Shown one piece after another: positions 6,978-15,339 of a stretch of 64,000 nt of DNA. The notes under the pieces are model-generated. The model worked only from the letters and a program-made list of their open reading frames with translations, was not told the DNA's origin and searched no databases. The DNA lies in the NCBI GenBank assembly GCA_963829725.1, contig CAWHJW010000013.1, positions 1 to 64,000 of the forward strand, given 5' to 3'. Both the position numbers and the translations under genes were made by a program. Numbering within the stretch: the stretch's first letter is position 1; every line of letters begins with the position of its first letter. The stretch comes from RYN-230 sp963829725. Its GTDB lineage: Bacteria; Actinomycetota; Actinomycetes; Streptosporangiales; Streptosporangiaceae.

Positions 6978-8578
6978 CCGAACGAACGACCAGAGCGCAG
7001 CGGCTGGCCATGCCGCTGGCCCGGGACGTGGTACGCGAGCTGGCCATCACGCACGGCGGGTGCGTGCGGCCGGTCCAGTTGCGCCGCACCGACCTGCACA
7101 CCGGGCAGACCGAACCCGTGCTCGTGCCGTGCGGGCACACCCTCGGCGCGGTCTGCCCTTCGTGTGCGGAACGCGCTCGGGTGCTGCGGGCGGCGCAGTG
7201 CCGGGAGGGCTGGCACCTCGACCGTGAGCCTGCCGTCCAGGCCGAGGCGGCCGACGACGAACAGCACATGTGGATCGAGATGCGCGCCAACGCCCAGCGG
7301 GAACGCGACCACGCCGACGCGGCCGGGGACGACACGGCCGAGGATGACGAGCTGATCGGCGAACTGGATGAGGAGATCACCCGATCGGGGATGCGCGGTA
7401 ACGTGCTGCCTGCCCGGCCGGTACGGCGTCACCGGTCTACCCGGCGCCGCCAGGACGCGCCGGACCTGCCCCGGCGGAAGATCAGTCCGCGCACGGTCGG
7501 CAAGACCTACACCAGCCCGGACGGCAAGACGTTCCGGCCGTCGATGTTCATCACGCTCACCTGCCCCGGCTACGGCCGGGTTCGTGAGGATGGCACCCCC
7601 GCCGACCCTGGCAGCTATGACTATCAGCGGGCGGCGCGGGATGCGCTGCATTTCGCGGCGCTGTTCGACCGGTTCGTCCAGAACCTGCGGCGGTTCCTGG
7701 GCTATGACGTCCAGTACTTCGCCGCGGTGGAGCCGCAGCGGCGGCTGGCGCCGCACATTCACGTCGCCATGCGCGGCACGCTGTCCCGTACCGAGTTGCG
7801 CCAGGTGCTCGCCGCGACCTATCACCAGGTCTGGTGGCCACGCACCGACCAGGTGAAGCACGACGATGCCCACCTGCCCGTGTGGCATGAGGCCAGCGGC
7901 CACTACCTCGACCCCGCCACGGGTGAACTCCTGCCGACCTGGGACGAAGCACTCGATGCGATCGGTGACGGGGACGAGCCGTTGCATGTGGCCCGGTTCG
8001 GGGATCGGTTTGACGCTCAGGGCGTCATCGCCGGGTCACGGGATGCGAACCGGTGCATCGGCTACCTGACCAAGTACCTGACCAAGCACGTCGCCGACTG
8101 CCACCAAGCGCAAACCCCCGCCCAGCATGACCACGCCGGGCGGCTGGCCGACGCGCTCCGCTATGAGCCGTGCTCGCCGACGTGCGCGAACTGGCTGCGC
8201 TACGGCGTCCAGCCCAAGAACCCCCGGCCGGGCCTACGCCCCGGGCACTGCCGGGGCAAGGCCCACCGCCGCGAGCATCTCGGCTACGCCGGGCGCCGGG
8301 TCCTGGTCTCCCGCAAGTGGTCCGGCAAGACGCTCGCCGACCACCGCGCCGACCGACGCGAATGGCTGATGACCACGCTCGGGCTCCCCGCGGCTGACCC
8401 GGCCCGATACACCTGGGAACCCGTCACCCCCGGCGACCCGGACCACATGCCGAATGCCCAACGGATGCTGCACATCGTCGCCGACCGCCAGCGATGGCAC
8501 GCCGCACTCACCGAAGCCCGAGCGAGAGCCAGCGGCCAGGGCGCCCCGGAACTTTCGGCAACCGAGCAGGCCGCATGA
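6974..8578 (+). CDS. repSA: Rolling-circle replication initiator (RepSA-like HUH endonuclease)
   Basis: The 534-residue protein shows the three HUH relaxase/Rep motifs: FITLTCPGYG from residue 192, PHIHVAM with metal-binding His261 and His263, and the catalytic Tyr motif YLTKYLTK from residue 364. The N-terminal region has a Cys cluster (CGH...CPSC) likely to bind zinc. RepSA of pSAM2 nicks the element's double-strand origin for rolling-circle replication after excision. The gene overlaps the zinc-ribbon gene and xis by four bases each, so replication and excision proteins are made together. Confidence 0.9.
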   Translation: MTERTTRAQRLAMPLARDVVRELAITHGGCVRPVQLRRTDLHTGQTEPVLVPCGHTLGAVCPSCAERARVLRAAQCREGWHLDREPAVQAEAADDEQHMWIEMRANAQRERDHADAAGDDTAEDDELIGELDEEITRSGMRGNVLPARPVRRHRSTRRRQDAPDLPRRKISPRTVGKTYTSPDGKTFRPSMFITLTCPGYGRVREDGTPADPGSYDYQRAARDALHFAALFDRFVQNLRRFLGYDVQYFAAVEPQRRLAPHIHVAMRGTLSRTELRQVLAATYHQVWWPRTDQVKHDDAHLPVWHEASGHYLDPATGELLPTWDEALDAIGDGDEPLHVARFGDRFDAQGVIAGSRDANRCIGYLTKYLTKHVADCHQAQTPAQHDHAGRLADALRYEPCSPTCANWLRYGVQPKNPRPGLRPGHCRGKAHRREHLGYAGRRVLVSRKWSGKTLADHRADRREWLMTTLGLPAADPARYTWEPVTPGDPDHMPNAQRMLHIVADRQRWHAALTEARARASGQGAPELSATEQAA

Positions 8579-8850
8579 TCGAACGCCGGGAGATGAGCCA
8601 CGTGCTACCGCATTGTCACGGCGGAATGACCCTCGCCGAACTACTGGCACTGCCCGTGGTCGTGGACGTTACGACGGCCGCGAGAGCGCTCGGCCTGGGG
8701 CGGTCAACCGGGTACGAGCTGGCCCGGCGCGGCGAGTTCCCGTGCCGGGTGCTCAGGGTGGGCAGTTCCTACCGTGTCCCGACCGCTGATCTCCTCCGGG
8801 TCCTCGGGATCACGCCAGAGCAACGAGACCAGGCACCACCGGCAGCATGA
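8575..8850 (+). CDS. xis: Excisionase, MerR-type helix-turn-helix DNA-binding protein
   Basis: The 91-residue product has a winged helix-turn-helix of the excisionase/MerR type (VDVTTAARALGLGRSTGYEL and a following wing with RVGSSYRVP). Such proteins bend DNA at the att site and drive the integrase toward excision. ATG 8575 overlaps the rep stop (ATGA). In pSAM2 xis is directly followed by int; here an opposite-strand HxlR regulator gene is inserted between them. Confidence 0.88.
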   Translation: MIERREMSHVLPHCHGGMTLAELLALPVVVDVTTAARALGLGRSTGYELARRGEFPCRVLRVGSSYRVPTADLLRVLGITPEQRDQAPPAA

Positions 8851-8864
8851 CCGCCACAGCGCCG

Positions 8865-9296
8865 TCAACCGGACGCCGGGCCGGAACCAAACCCCGTCCG
8901 GTCGGCCCAACCGCGCAGCGCCGCGAGATGGGTCAGCAAGTCGTGGCCCAGGGGAGTGAGCCCATACCCGGCCCCATGCTCGTGGTCCACCAGCCCAGCC
9001 TCGCGCAAGTCGCGCAACCGCTGGGTCAGGACGCTGGTCAACATGCCCGGCACCCGCCCGGCCAGCTCCCGGTAGGTCAGCCCGCCCGGCCGCAACTCCC
9101 AGATGACCCGCATCGCCCACCGCCGCCCGAGCACGTCGAACAGGGTGAGCAGAGCTGCGTCATCCTCGGCCTGTTCAGGCACTGTCCGCGACCTTCCCGC
9201 GAGGGGCGAAAGCCGATCTGGCTCCGGCAGCACCGTAGCGGCGGCCAGCTCACACAGCCAGTCAAGTGCCTTGATTTCCGATGCGTCATCGGCCAC
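8865..9296 (-). CDS. HxlR-family winged-helix transcriptional regulator
   Basis: The 143-residue product carries the HxlR winged helix: the conserved GRRWAMRVIWEL region, GLTYREL, the recognition helix MLTSVLTQRLRDLREAGLV and a C-terminal TPLGHDLL. The GTG at 9296 is used because coding character fades upstream and a perfect 17-bp palindrome lies just outside it. The gene converges on xis (14-base gap) and diverges from int. HxlR proteins often sense electrophiles or redox state; here it may control itself and int. It is an unusual insertion in the xis-int module. Confidence 0.75.
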   Translation of the reverse strand: MADDASEIKALDWLCELAAATVLPEPDRLSPLAGRSRTVPEQAEDDAALLTLFDVLGRRWAMRVIWELRPGGLTYRELAGRVPGMLTSVLTQRLRDLREAGLVDHEHGAGYGLTPLGHDLLTHLAALRGWADRTGFGSGPASG

Positions 9297-9305
9297 AATG
9301 AAAGT

Positions 9306-9322
9306 GCATCGAATTTCGATGC
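9306..9322. promoter_or_regulatory. 17-bp perfect palindrome between HxlR and int
   Basis: GCATCGAA (9306-9313), a central T, and TTCGATGC (9315-9322) form a perfect palindrome 10 bases upstream of the HxlR GTG and 47 bases before the int ATG. A related half-site, TTCCGATGC, lies at about 9275-9283. The location suggests an HxlR operator that could couple control of the regulator and the integrase. Confidence 0.55.
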
Positions 9323-9369
9323 AAAGGACAAGCCGGGGCTGCGGCGCAATCGAAAAGGGAGACCACTCC

Positions 9370-10554
9370 ATGAAAGAACCAATTCGCAAGATCACGCTCG
9401 CGGACGGGACGGTCCGATACCGGCTCGTCGTGGACATCGGCAAGGACCAAACCGGAAAGCGAAAGCAGCTCACCCGTACGTACGCCCGGCAGAAGGATGC
9501 TCGCGCTGAGCTATCCCGGATTCGCCACCAGCAGGACGCAGGGACGTACGTCCAGCCGTCCAAGATGACGCTGAATCAGTACCTGGACGACTACCTCGTC
9601 GGCGCCACCCGCGACCGCCGCGAGTCCACCAAGGCGAATTACCGGCATGCGCTCAAGCCGGTGCGTGCGCCTGGGGGACCGGACACTGCAAAGCATCACC
9701 AAGGCCGACATCGAGCAACTCGTGGACTGGATGCTCACCGCGGGCCGCAAGCGTTCCGGCAAGCCGGGGACGGGGCTCGGCCCGCGCTCGGTCCGGCTCA
9801 CCCTCGGCAGGCTCAAGGCGGCTTTAGAAATGGCCGTTGACGAGGGCATTCTGGTCCGCAACGTGGCCAAACTGGTCAAGCCACCCGAGTACGTCACCAC
9901 CGAGCGGGACACCTGGTCGAAGACCGAGGTCCGCACCTTCCTGCGGGCGGCGGCCGGTGACCGGCTGCACGCGGCCTGGCGGCTTAGCCTCTACGGCCTG
10001 CGCCGCGGGGAAGTGCTCGGCCTGCGCTGGGCCAGACATCGACCTGAATGCCGGGACACTCACGGTCAGCCAGGGGCGGGTACTGGTGGACTGCAAGGTC
10101 CGCATCGAGCCGCCCAAGAGCCGCAACGGCAAGCGAACCCTGCCACTCGACGCGGCGCTCGTGGGGGCGCTCACCGCGCTCCGCAGGCGACACAGCGGAA
10201 GAGAGCCAGGCTGCCGGGACCACCTACGGGGCCGCGCTGGCCGACCTGGACTGGTACAGGTCCGGCGACCAGTACGTGATCACCGACGAGCTGGGCGTCC
10301 CGGTTCACCCCGAGTGGTACTCCGACGAGTTCGCCCGCCTGCTCAAGCGCGCTGGGCTGCGCAAGATCAGGCTGCATCACTCCCGCCACACGACCCTGAG
10401 CCTGATGGAGAAGGCGGGCGTGCCGATCTCGATCATCAGCAAGTGGGCCGGTCACTACGACGCCGCCTTCACTATGCGGACCTACGTCCACGCGAGCGAC
10501 GAGGACCTGAAGGAAGGCACCCGGACGCTCGCCCGGCTCCACAAGATCGCCTAG
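9370..10554 (+). pseudogene. int: Tyrosine-type site-specific integrase, interrupted by three +1 frameshifts
   Basis: Four consecutive reading-frame segments together give a full-length phage-type integrase of about 394 residues. Breaks lie at 9661-9672, at 10033-10035 (an extra A in GCCAGACATC) and at 10191-10194. Each is a +1 shift, the third returns to the original frame, and no stop codon is needed inside. Visible pieces are the AP2-like arm domain, the SAM-like core-binding domain, the catalytic Arg region LYGLRRGEVLGLRW, the HSRHTT box and the C-terminal GHYDAAFTMRTYVH with the Tyr nucleophile. ATG 9370 has a GGGAG ribosome site. Either the element is locked in place or the assembly has three base insertions. 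Confidence 0.85.
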
Positions 10555-10690
10555 CAGTTGCCTGTGAGAAATTGTGAGAGATTGGCTCCCCAGACAGCAT
10601 CAGGGCCGTCTCTCACCCCGGAGAGAACGACCCTGACCTGCGCAAACTGGTCGGGACGGCCGGATTTGAACCGGCGACCCCTTGACCCCC
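10555..10690. other. Probable attachment site (att) at the tRNA-Pro 3' end
   Basis: The integrase stop lies about 97 bases from the tRNA 3' end, the usual int-att-tRNA arrangement. The stretch contains GTGAGAGA near 10571 and TCTCTCAC near 10610 as an inverted repeat that could be integrase arm sites. The crossover core should lie within the tRNA 3' half (from 10651), but it cannot be delimited without the partner copy, which is not in the window. Confidence 0.45.
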
Positions 10691-10724
10691 AGTCAAGTGC
10701 GCTGCCAAACTGCGCCACGTCCCG
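10651..10724 (-). tRNA. tRNA-Pro (anticodon GGG)
   Basis: Read on the minus strand, the 74 bases fold as a full cloverleaf. The 7-bp acceptor stem is CGGGACG/CGTCCCG with discriminator A, the anticodon stem is CTTGA/TCAAG with loop CTGGGGG, and the T-arm is GCCGGTTCAAATCCGGC. The anticodon GGG is at 10688-10690. CCA is not encoded. The 3' end faces the integrase, so this is the element's insertion gene; the gene body remains intact. Confidence 0.95.
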
Positions 10725-10925
10725 TTGCCACGGGTCAGCCTACAGGATTCCGGCCCCGCGCTTCACCGCTGCGCCCGGCCCCCGCCCGAGGAGGATGCGG
10801 CCCCCCGCCCGAGGAGGAGCCATCCCGCCCTCGGGCGGCACGGTGCCCGCGCCGCGCCCTGGGTATGCATACGGCAAAGAGTGTATCCCGATGACCGGCA
10901 ACGGCCGCGGCAAGAGGGTGAGCAG

Positions 10926-11564
10926 ATGCAACCGGAACGAACCCGTCCACAGGAACCCCGCGGCGACCTCGATGGTGACAGGTGGCAGCGGACGCTGGTG
11001 GCCCGGACCTGGCAGGCGACGATGGCCGTCGGGGTCCTGACCGTCATACTCGGGCTGATCGTGACCTTCCACCCGACCGGCTCGCTCACGGTCATCGCCG
11101 TGCTGCTCGGGGTCCTGCTGATCATCTCCGGGATCTTCCACCTGATCCGGGTGTTCGACGCGGCCGAGCCTCACCGGGTCTGGCTGGGCATCGCCGGCCT
11201 GGTGTTCGTGGTGGTCGGCGTGGTGCTGATCCGCCACCTGCACCTCACCCTGGCCTTGATCGGGCTGCTGATCGGCATCGACTGGATCATCCAGGGCATC
11301 ACCTCCCTGATCGCGGGCCTGGCGGGCGGCCCTGGCGAGGGGCGGGTCTGGTGGGTCTTCTTCGGCGTGGTGAGCCTGATCGCCGGGATCGTGGTCGTCG
11401 CCGCACCGATCTCCTCGGTCACCGTGCTCGCCGTGCTGCTCGGCATGTGGTTCGTGATCATGGGCTTGCTGGAGATCATCGGGTCCTTCATGCTCCGGCG
11501 AGCCTCGGGCCCCGCGCACATGAGCGTGGCCCGCACGCCACGCGGGACAACGGCGGGGATGTGA
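10926..11564 (+). CDS. HdeD/DUF308-family membrane protein
   Basis: The 212-residue product has a short charged N-terminus and about six closely spaced hydrophobic segments arranged as three internal repeats of the DUF308 type, ending in a basic tail. HdeD relatives are linked to acid stress in enterobacteria; in actinobacteria the role is unclear. ATG 10926 has a GAGGGTGAG ribosome site. It is the first chromosomal gene beyond the tRNA, preceded by about 200 bases with no other gene. A 34-bp tandem repeat follows its stop. Confidence 0.75.
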   Translation: MQPERTRPQEPRGDLDGDRWQRTLVARTWQATMAVGVLTVILGLIVTFHPTGSLTVIAVLLGVLLIISGIFHLIRVFDAAEPHRVWLGIAGLVFVVVGVVLIRHLHLTLALIGLLIGIDWIIQGITSLIAGLAGGPGEGRVWWVFFGVVSLIAGIVVVAAPISSVTVLAVLLGMWFVIMGLLEIIGSFMLRRASGPAHMSVARTPRGTTAGM

Positions 11565-11579
11565 GGCCGGCCCAGCCAG

Positions 11580-11692
11580 CCCGCCTCAGCGTCCGCCGCG
11601 CCCGAGAACCCGGCCCGCCTCAGCGCCCGCCGCGCCCGAGAACCCAGCCCGTCTCAGCGCCCGCCGCGCCCGAGAACCCGGCCCGCCTCAGG
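11580..11692. repeat. 34-bp GC-rich tandem repeat, about 3.3 copies
   Basis: The marker CTCAG recurs at 11585, 11619, 11653 and 11687, an exact 34-base period, with the unit containing CGCCCGAGAACC. Copies differ at a few positions. It fills the gap between the convergent DUF308 and VOC genes. It is direct and contiguous with no spacers, so it is not a CRISPR array. Confidence 0.8.
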
Positions 11693-11704
11693 GCCAGGCG
11701 CCCC

Positions 11705-12175
11705 TCAGAGCTTGAGGGGGCGGATGGGGGCGGCGATCAGGGCCGGGTCGCTGCGCCAGTCCACGCCGGGGACGTCCACGTACAGCTCGATCTCGTTCTC
11801 GTCCGGGTCGGTGATGTACAGGCTGTGCGTCACGGTGTGATCGCTGGCGCCGACCACGTTGACCTGGTGAGTCTCCAGGGCGGCCAGGGCCTCGCGTAGT
11901 TCGTCGTCGCTGTCACCAACCTTGAGCCCGAAGTGGTAGAGGCCGACCCGCCGCCCCGGCGGGAGGCCGGCCGCGTCCTCCCCGACTTCGATGAGCAGCA
12001 ACTCGTGGTGGGTCCGCCCCGACGGTGCCGAGAACGCCGCCGCCCGGAACGGCTGGGGGGCGTCGCCGGGTCCTCCCATGATCTGGCGCCAGCCGAGCAC
12101 ATCCCGGTAGAAGGCCGCGGAACGATCGAGGTTACGCACGTAGAGGACGAGGTGACCGAGTTCCTTGACTTCCAT
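11705..12175 (-). CDS. VOC-superfamily (glyoxalase/extradiol dioxygenase-like) protein
   Basis: The 156-residue product has two beta-alpha-beta-beta-beta modules. The first begins GHLVLYVRNLDRSAAFYRDV, and the second ends with the metal-ligand strand DPDENEIELY. His in the first strand, His in LYHFGLKV and the late Glu fit a divalent-metal site. ATG 12175 is preceded by an AGGAG ribosome site; an extension to 12247 is possible but less likely. Substrate is unknown: glyoxalase, ring-cleavage dioxygenase and resistance proteins share this fold. Confidence 0.75.
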   Translation of the reverse strand: MEVKELGHLVLYVRNLDRSAAFYRDVLGWRQIMGGPGDAPQPFRAAAFSAPSGRTHHELLLIEVGEDAAGLPPGRRVGLYHFGLKVGDSDDELREALAALETHQVNVVGASDHTVTHSLYITDPDENEIELYVDVPGVDWRSDPALIAAPIRPLKL

Positions 12176-12297
12176 GCGGCGCTCCTGGTGAAGATCCGGG
12201 CTGGCTGACGGCACGTGCGCGGCAGGCCTGAGGAGCCATTTCCTCATGGCTGCACGTCCAGCTCAACCGGGAGACCACCGGGTGTATGCCCACTGCC

Positions 12298-12339
12298 GCG
12301 ACCCCGCTAACCCGGCCCGGGCCGGGTTAGCAGGGTCGC
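12298..12339. terminator. Long inverted repeat in the intergenic region
   Basis: A near-perfect 21-bp inverted repeat spans this site: GCTAACCCGGCCC (12306-12318) pairs directly with GGGCCGGGTTAGC (12319-12331), and flanking GCGACCC/GGGTCGC extend the stem past one C-A mismatch. It lies in the 317-base gap between the divergent VOC (minus) and GT51 (plus) genes, so it is unlikely to end either transcript; a cruciform or operator role is equally possible. I see no other gene in this gap. Confidence 0.4.
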
Positions 12340-12492
12340 CGGGACTGCCGCCGGCAGCGCGGCCTCGGCCAGATCGAGCGAGGCGTCAAACAAGGGCACC
12401 AAGTCTCATGATTCTTCGTTAGGTGAACGGGTACTGCCGCAGTGCCGGCTGGGCCCAGTCGGTACTGCCTCGGACAAAACGGAGCGCCAGGA

Positions 12493-13416
12493 ATGACGGG
12501 ACCGGCCTGGGAGGGCGGTGCGGCTGATCCGCGGGCGGCGCAGTTCGGCTTCGACCCGCCGACCGTGCCGCTGCCGTTCGGTTCCGCCCCGGCGCAGCCG
12601 CAGCCCGACCCGGGTCGCTACGGCGGCCCGTACGCCGGCGATCCCTACGGCCCCCCGGGCGGGTACCCGCCGCCCCGGCCCCGGCGCCGCCGCTGGCGGC
12701 GGCTGCGCCGCCTGGCCGGCGCGCTGCTCGTGCTGGTCATGCTGGCCGTCGTGGCATTCGGCGTGCTGCTGGTGATCACCCCGTCGGTGTCCAATGCCCC
12801 CGCGCTGTCCCGTGCCTTCGACCGCGCGCACCACGTGGCTTACCCGGGTCCGCCCGTGCCGGCCCTGTTCGCCGAGTCGCTGGTGGCCACGGAGGACCAC
12901 CGGTTCTACTCCGAGCCGGGCATCGACGTGTTGGCCATCGCCCGGGTCATCGAGTCCACCATCACCCGGCAGGGGGACCAGGGCGGCGCCACCCTCTACC
13001 AGCAACTGGCCAAGATGCTCTACACGCCTGGGGAGACCGGGCTGCGGGCCCAGGGTGAACAGGTGATCCTCGGCGTCAAGCTGGACGTGAGCTACAGCAA
13101 GGCGCAGATCCTGCGGATGTACTCGGACGTGGCCTACTTCGGCCACGGGTACTACGGGCTGGCCGAGGCGAGCTGCGGTTACTTCGGCACCGCCCCGGCG
13201 GGCCTGACCCTGCCCGAGGCCGCCACGCTGGCCGGCCTGGTCCAGGCCCCGTCCGCCGACGACCCGATCGCGCACTACGCCCAGGGCCGGGCGCGCGAGG
13301 CGCACGTGCTGTACCGCCTGGTGGCGACGGGGAAGATCAGCGCGGGCCAGGCGGCCACCGCGTTCGCCCACCCGCTGCACCTGGTCGGCGGGCGCGGCAC
13401 CGGCTGCACCGGCTAG
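12493..13416 (+). CDS. Monofunctional peptidoglycan glycosyltransferase (GT51 domain protein)
   Basis: The 307-residue protein has a Pro/Gly/Tyr-rich cytosolic N-terminus (to about residue 70), a basic patch, one transmembrane helix (about 78-100) and a GT51 domain. The catalytic motif is ATEDHRFYS, followed by GGATLYQQLAKMLY (the GGSTITQQL equivalent) and the KAQILRMYSDVAYFG region. There is no transpeptidase domain. The family polymerises lipid II outside the membrane. ATG 12493 is chosen over upstream GTG codons because it has GGAG eight bases before it. Confidence 0.8.
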   Translation: MTGPAWEGGAADPRAAQFGFDPPTVPLPFGSAPAQPQPDPGRYGGPYAGDPYGPPGGYPPPRPRRRRWRRLRRLAGALLVLVMLAVVAFGVLLVITPSVSNAPALSRAFDRAHHVAYPGPPVPALFAESLVATEDHRFYSEPGIDVLAIARVIESTITRQGDQGGATLYQQLAKMLYTPGETGLRAQGEQVILGVKLDVSYSKAQILRMYSDVAYFGHGYYGLAEASCGYFGTAPAGLTLPEAATLAGLVQAPSADDPIAHYAQGRAREAHVLYRLVATGKISAGQAATAFAHPLHLVGGRGTGCTG

Positions 13417-13527
13417 CCGGCCGCCCTCTCCCGCCCCTTCACATGCTTAACGGCCGTTCCGTGGCCACCCGACCCTGGCCACCCCTGAGCCCTGGGTGGC
13501 GGTCAACGGCCGCGCCATGGCAGGCGT

Positions 13528-13560
13528 GCTGAGGCCGCCCCATGGCAGCGCGGCCTCAGC
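13528..13560. terminator. Hairpin between convergent GT51 and GtrA genes
   Basis: GCTGAGGCCGC (13528-13538) pairs with GCGGCCTCAGC (13550-13560) around an 11-base loop. It lies in the gap between two convergent genes, the expected place for a shared terminator. No T-run follows. The gap also repeats the motif AACGGCCG three times. Confidence 0.55.
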
Positions 13561-13581
13561 ATGGGTGAAATTCGGTGGCCG

Positions 13582-14226
13582 CTAACGGCCGCTGCGCGGC
13601 GCCCCGGGCATCGTCATGTCATGGGCCTGACGGGACATTGACCCCGCGCCGCGCCCGGGCGCGGCGTGCCGCCCGCCGCCATGCGCCCGGCCCGGCTCAG
13701 TGCCGCTGGCCAGCGCCGTCTCGGGGTAGCCGGCGTGGTCGGGTGACGGCACGACCGGGATGGGGCCGTCCGAGGGCACCTCGGGCTGTCCCGGGTGCGC
13801 CTGCCACACCCACTTGCGGTAGGCCCAGAACCGGAACAGCGTGCCGAGCACGATCCCGACGAACAGGGCCACGTTGTACGACAGCTTGTCGTCCCGGCCC
13901 AGCGCGTAATACGTGAACCCGATGCAGGCCAGCTGGATGACCAGCCCGATGGCATTGAGCAGGAAGAACAGGCCGTACTCGCCGGCCACGTTGCTCATCC
14001 CGGTGCGGTGCCGGAAGGTCCAGAACCGGTTGCCCATATAGGAGACGAACGTGGCGACGATGGTCGCGATCACGTTCGCGCTGATGGGGCCGAGATGCAT
14101 GTCGAAGTGCAGCACGTTGGTGCCGACCTCGGTGACCAGGAACGCGAAGCCGCCGACGATGCCGAACTTGGCCACCTCGTGGATGAGCGTGCGGAACCGC
14201 TCATAAAGCCTGCGAGTCAATCCCAC
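13582..14226 (-). CDS. GtrA-family membrane protein
   Basis: The 214-residue product has four transmembrane helices (within residues 20-145) with GtrA hallmarks: FGIVGGFAFLVTE, YMGNRFWTFRHR in the second helix region and FRFWAYRKWVW at the end of the fourth. A long polar Pro/Gly/Ala-rich tail follows. GtrA proteins are thought to flip or support transfer of polyprenyl-linked sugars in envelope glycosylation. It is divergent from the ABC exporter genes; no glycosyltransferase is directly adjacent. Confidence 0.85.
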   Translation of the reverse strand: MGLTRRLYERFRTLIHEVAKFGIVGGFAFLVTEVGTNVLHFDMHLGPISANVIATIVATFVSYMGNRFWTFRHRTGMSNVAGEYGLFFLLNAIGLVIQLACIGFTYYALGRDDKLSYNVALFVGIVLGTLFRFWAYRKWVWQAHPGQPEVPSDGPIPVVPSPDHAGYPETALASGTEPGRAHGGGRHAAPGRGAGSMSRQAHDMTMPGAPRSGR

Positions 14227-14403
14227 TGGGCCGTCTTCCTCTCACAGGGTCCATGGGGCTCAGCCGATACGCACTGCACGCGCGCTCAGTGCGACAGTAC
14301 CGGCCTCCCTACCCCCGCGTGGCCGCCGCTCCCGGATCCATCGGTCAAGAGGCGGGAAAATACCTGTTCGGAATCGTCAGTGCGCCCCGGTAGTGTCGCA
14401 TGG

Positions 14404-15339
14404 GTGCCTGCCGCAGACGCCCTGATCCGTGCGCGCGGGCTCACCAAGCGGTTCGGGAATTTCACCGCGGTGGACGGCATCGACTTCGAGCTGAGCCGGG
14501 GAGAGGCGTTCGGCTTCCTCGGCCCCAACGGCGCTGGCAAGTCCTCCACCATGCGGATGATCGGCTGCGTGTCCCCGCCCACCGCTGGTGAGCTGCGCAT
14601 CTTCGGCCTGGACCCGGTCGCCGACGGGCCGTCCATCCGGGCCCGGCTCGGTGTGGTACCCCAGGAAGACACCCTGGACGTGGAGCTCACCGTCCGGGAG
14701 AACCTGCTTGTCTACGGTCGTTACTTCGGCCTGTCCCGGGCGGTGATCCGGCAGCGCTCGGCCCGGCTGCTGGACTTCGTCCAGCTGACCGACCGTCAGG
14801 ACGACCGGGTGGAGCCGCTCTCCGGCGGGATGAAACGCCGCCTCACCATCGCCCGCTCGCTGATCAACGAGCCCGAGGTGCTGCTGCTGGACGAGCCGAC
14901 CACCGGGCTGGACCCGCAGGCCCGGCACGCGGTCTGGGACCGGCTGTTCCGGCTGAAGCGGCAGGGGGTGACGCTGGTGCTGACCACGCACTACATGGAC
15001 GAGGCCGAGCAGTTGTGCGACCGGCTGGTGGTGATGGACCGGGGGAAGATCGCCGCGGCGGGTTCGCCGCCCGAGCTGATCGGCCGGTACTCCACTCCTG
15101 AAGTGCTCGAATTGCGGTTCGACCCGGCCGTCCACGAGACCGCCGCGGACAAGCTGGCCGCCATCCCGGCCCAGCGCCGGGAGGTGCTCGCGGACCGGGT
15201 GCTGCTGTACGTCGCGGACGGGGACGCGGCGCTCAGCGCGGTCCGCCGCATTGGCGTGGAGCCGCTCACCTCGCTGGTCCGGCGCAGCACCCTGGAGGAC
15301 GTGTTCCTGCGGCTGACCGGGCGGCGGCTGGAGGACTGA
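14404..15339 (+). CDS. ABC transporter ATP-binding protein, DrrA/NodI-like exporter
   Basis: The 311-residue protein has Walker A GPNGAGKSS, the Q-loop VPQEDTLD, signature LSGGMKRR, Walker B LLLDEPTTGLD and a switch His in TTHYMDEAEQ. A C-terminal extension of about 90 residues is typical of drug/polysaccharide exporters of this class. The start is GTG 14404, which leaves the N-terminus just before the ATPase core. It overlaps the permease start by one base and powers the two membrane proteins that follow. Confidence 0.88.
   Translation: MPAADALIRARGLTKRFGNFTAVDGIDFELSRGEAFGFLGPNGAGKSSTMRMIGCVSPPTAGELRIFGLDPVADGPSIRARLGVVPQEDTLDVELTVRENLLVYGRYFGLSRAVIRQRSARLLDFVQLTDRQDDRVEPLSGGMKRRLTIARSLINEPEVLLLDEPTTGLDPQARHAVWDRLFRLKRQGVTLVLTTHYMDEAEQLCDRLVVMDRGKIAAAGSPPELIGRYSTPEVLELRFDPAVHETAADKLAAIPAQRREVLADRVLLYVADGDAALSAVRRIGVEPLTSLVRRSTLEDVFLRLTGRRLED

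Larger units (their letters stand above)
1..10650. mobile_element. pSAM2-like actinomycete integrative and conjugative element (AICE), right part
   Basis: The block combines the hallmark AICE modules in the usual order: GntR (KorSA-like) repressor, Pra-like activator, FtsK/SpoIIIE-type TraB translocase, HUH replication initiator, Xis, tyrosine integrase, and then the 3' end of a tRNA-Pro gene as insertion site. pSAM2 itself uses a tRNA-Pro gene and carries a Nudix immunity factor, and a Nudix gene is present here at the left edge. The right boundary is the tRNA 3' end near 10651. I found no duplicate of the tRNA 3' end at the left side, so the left att site probably lies upstream of the window; genes 1-3 are included by inference. 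The integrase is disrupted in this assembly, so mobility is uncertain. Confidence 0.8.

Noticed and set aside
11580..11692. Repeats resembling a CRISPR array.
   Set aside because: The units are contiguous direct repeats with no unique spacers and no cas genes nearby.
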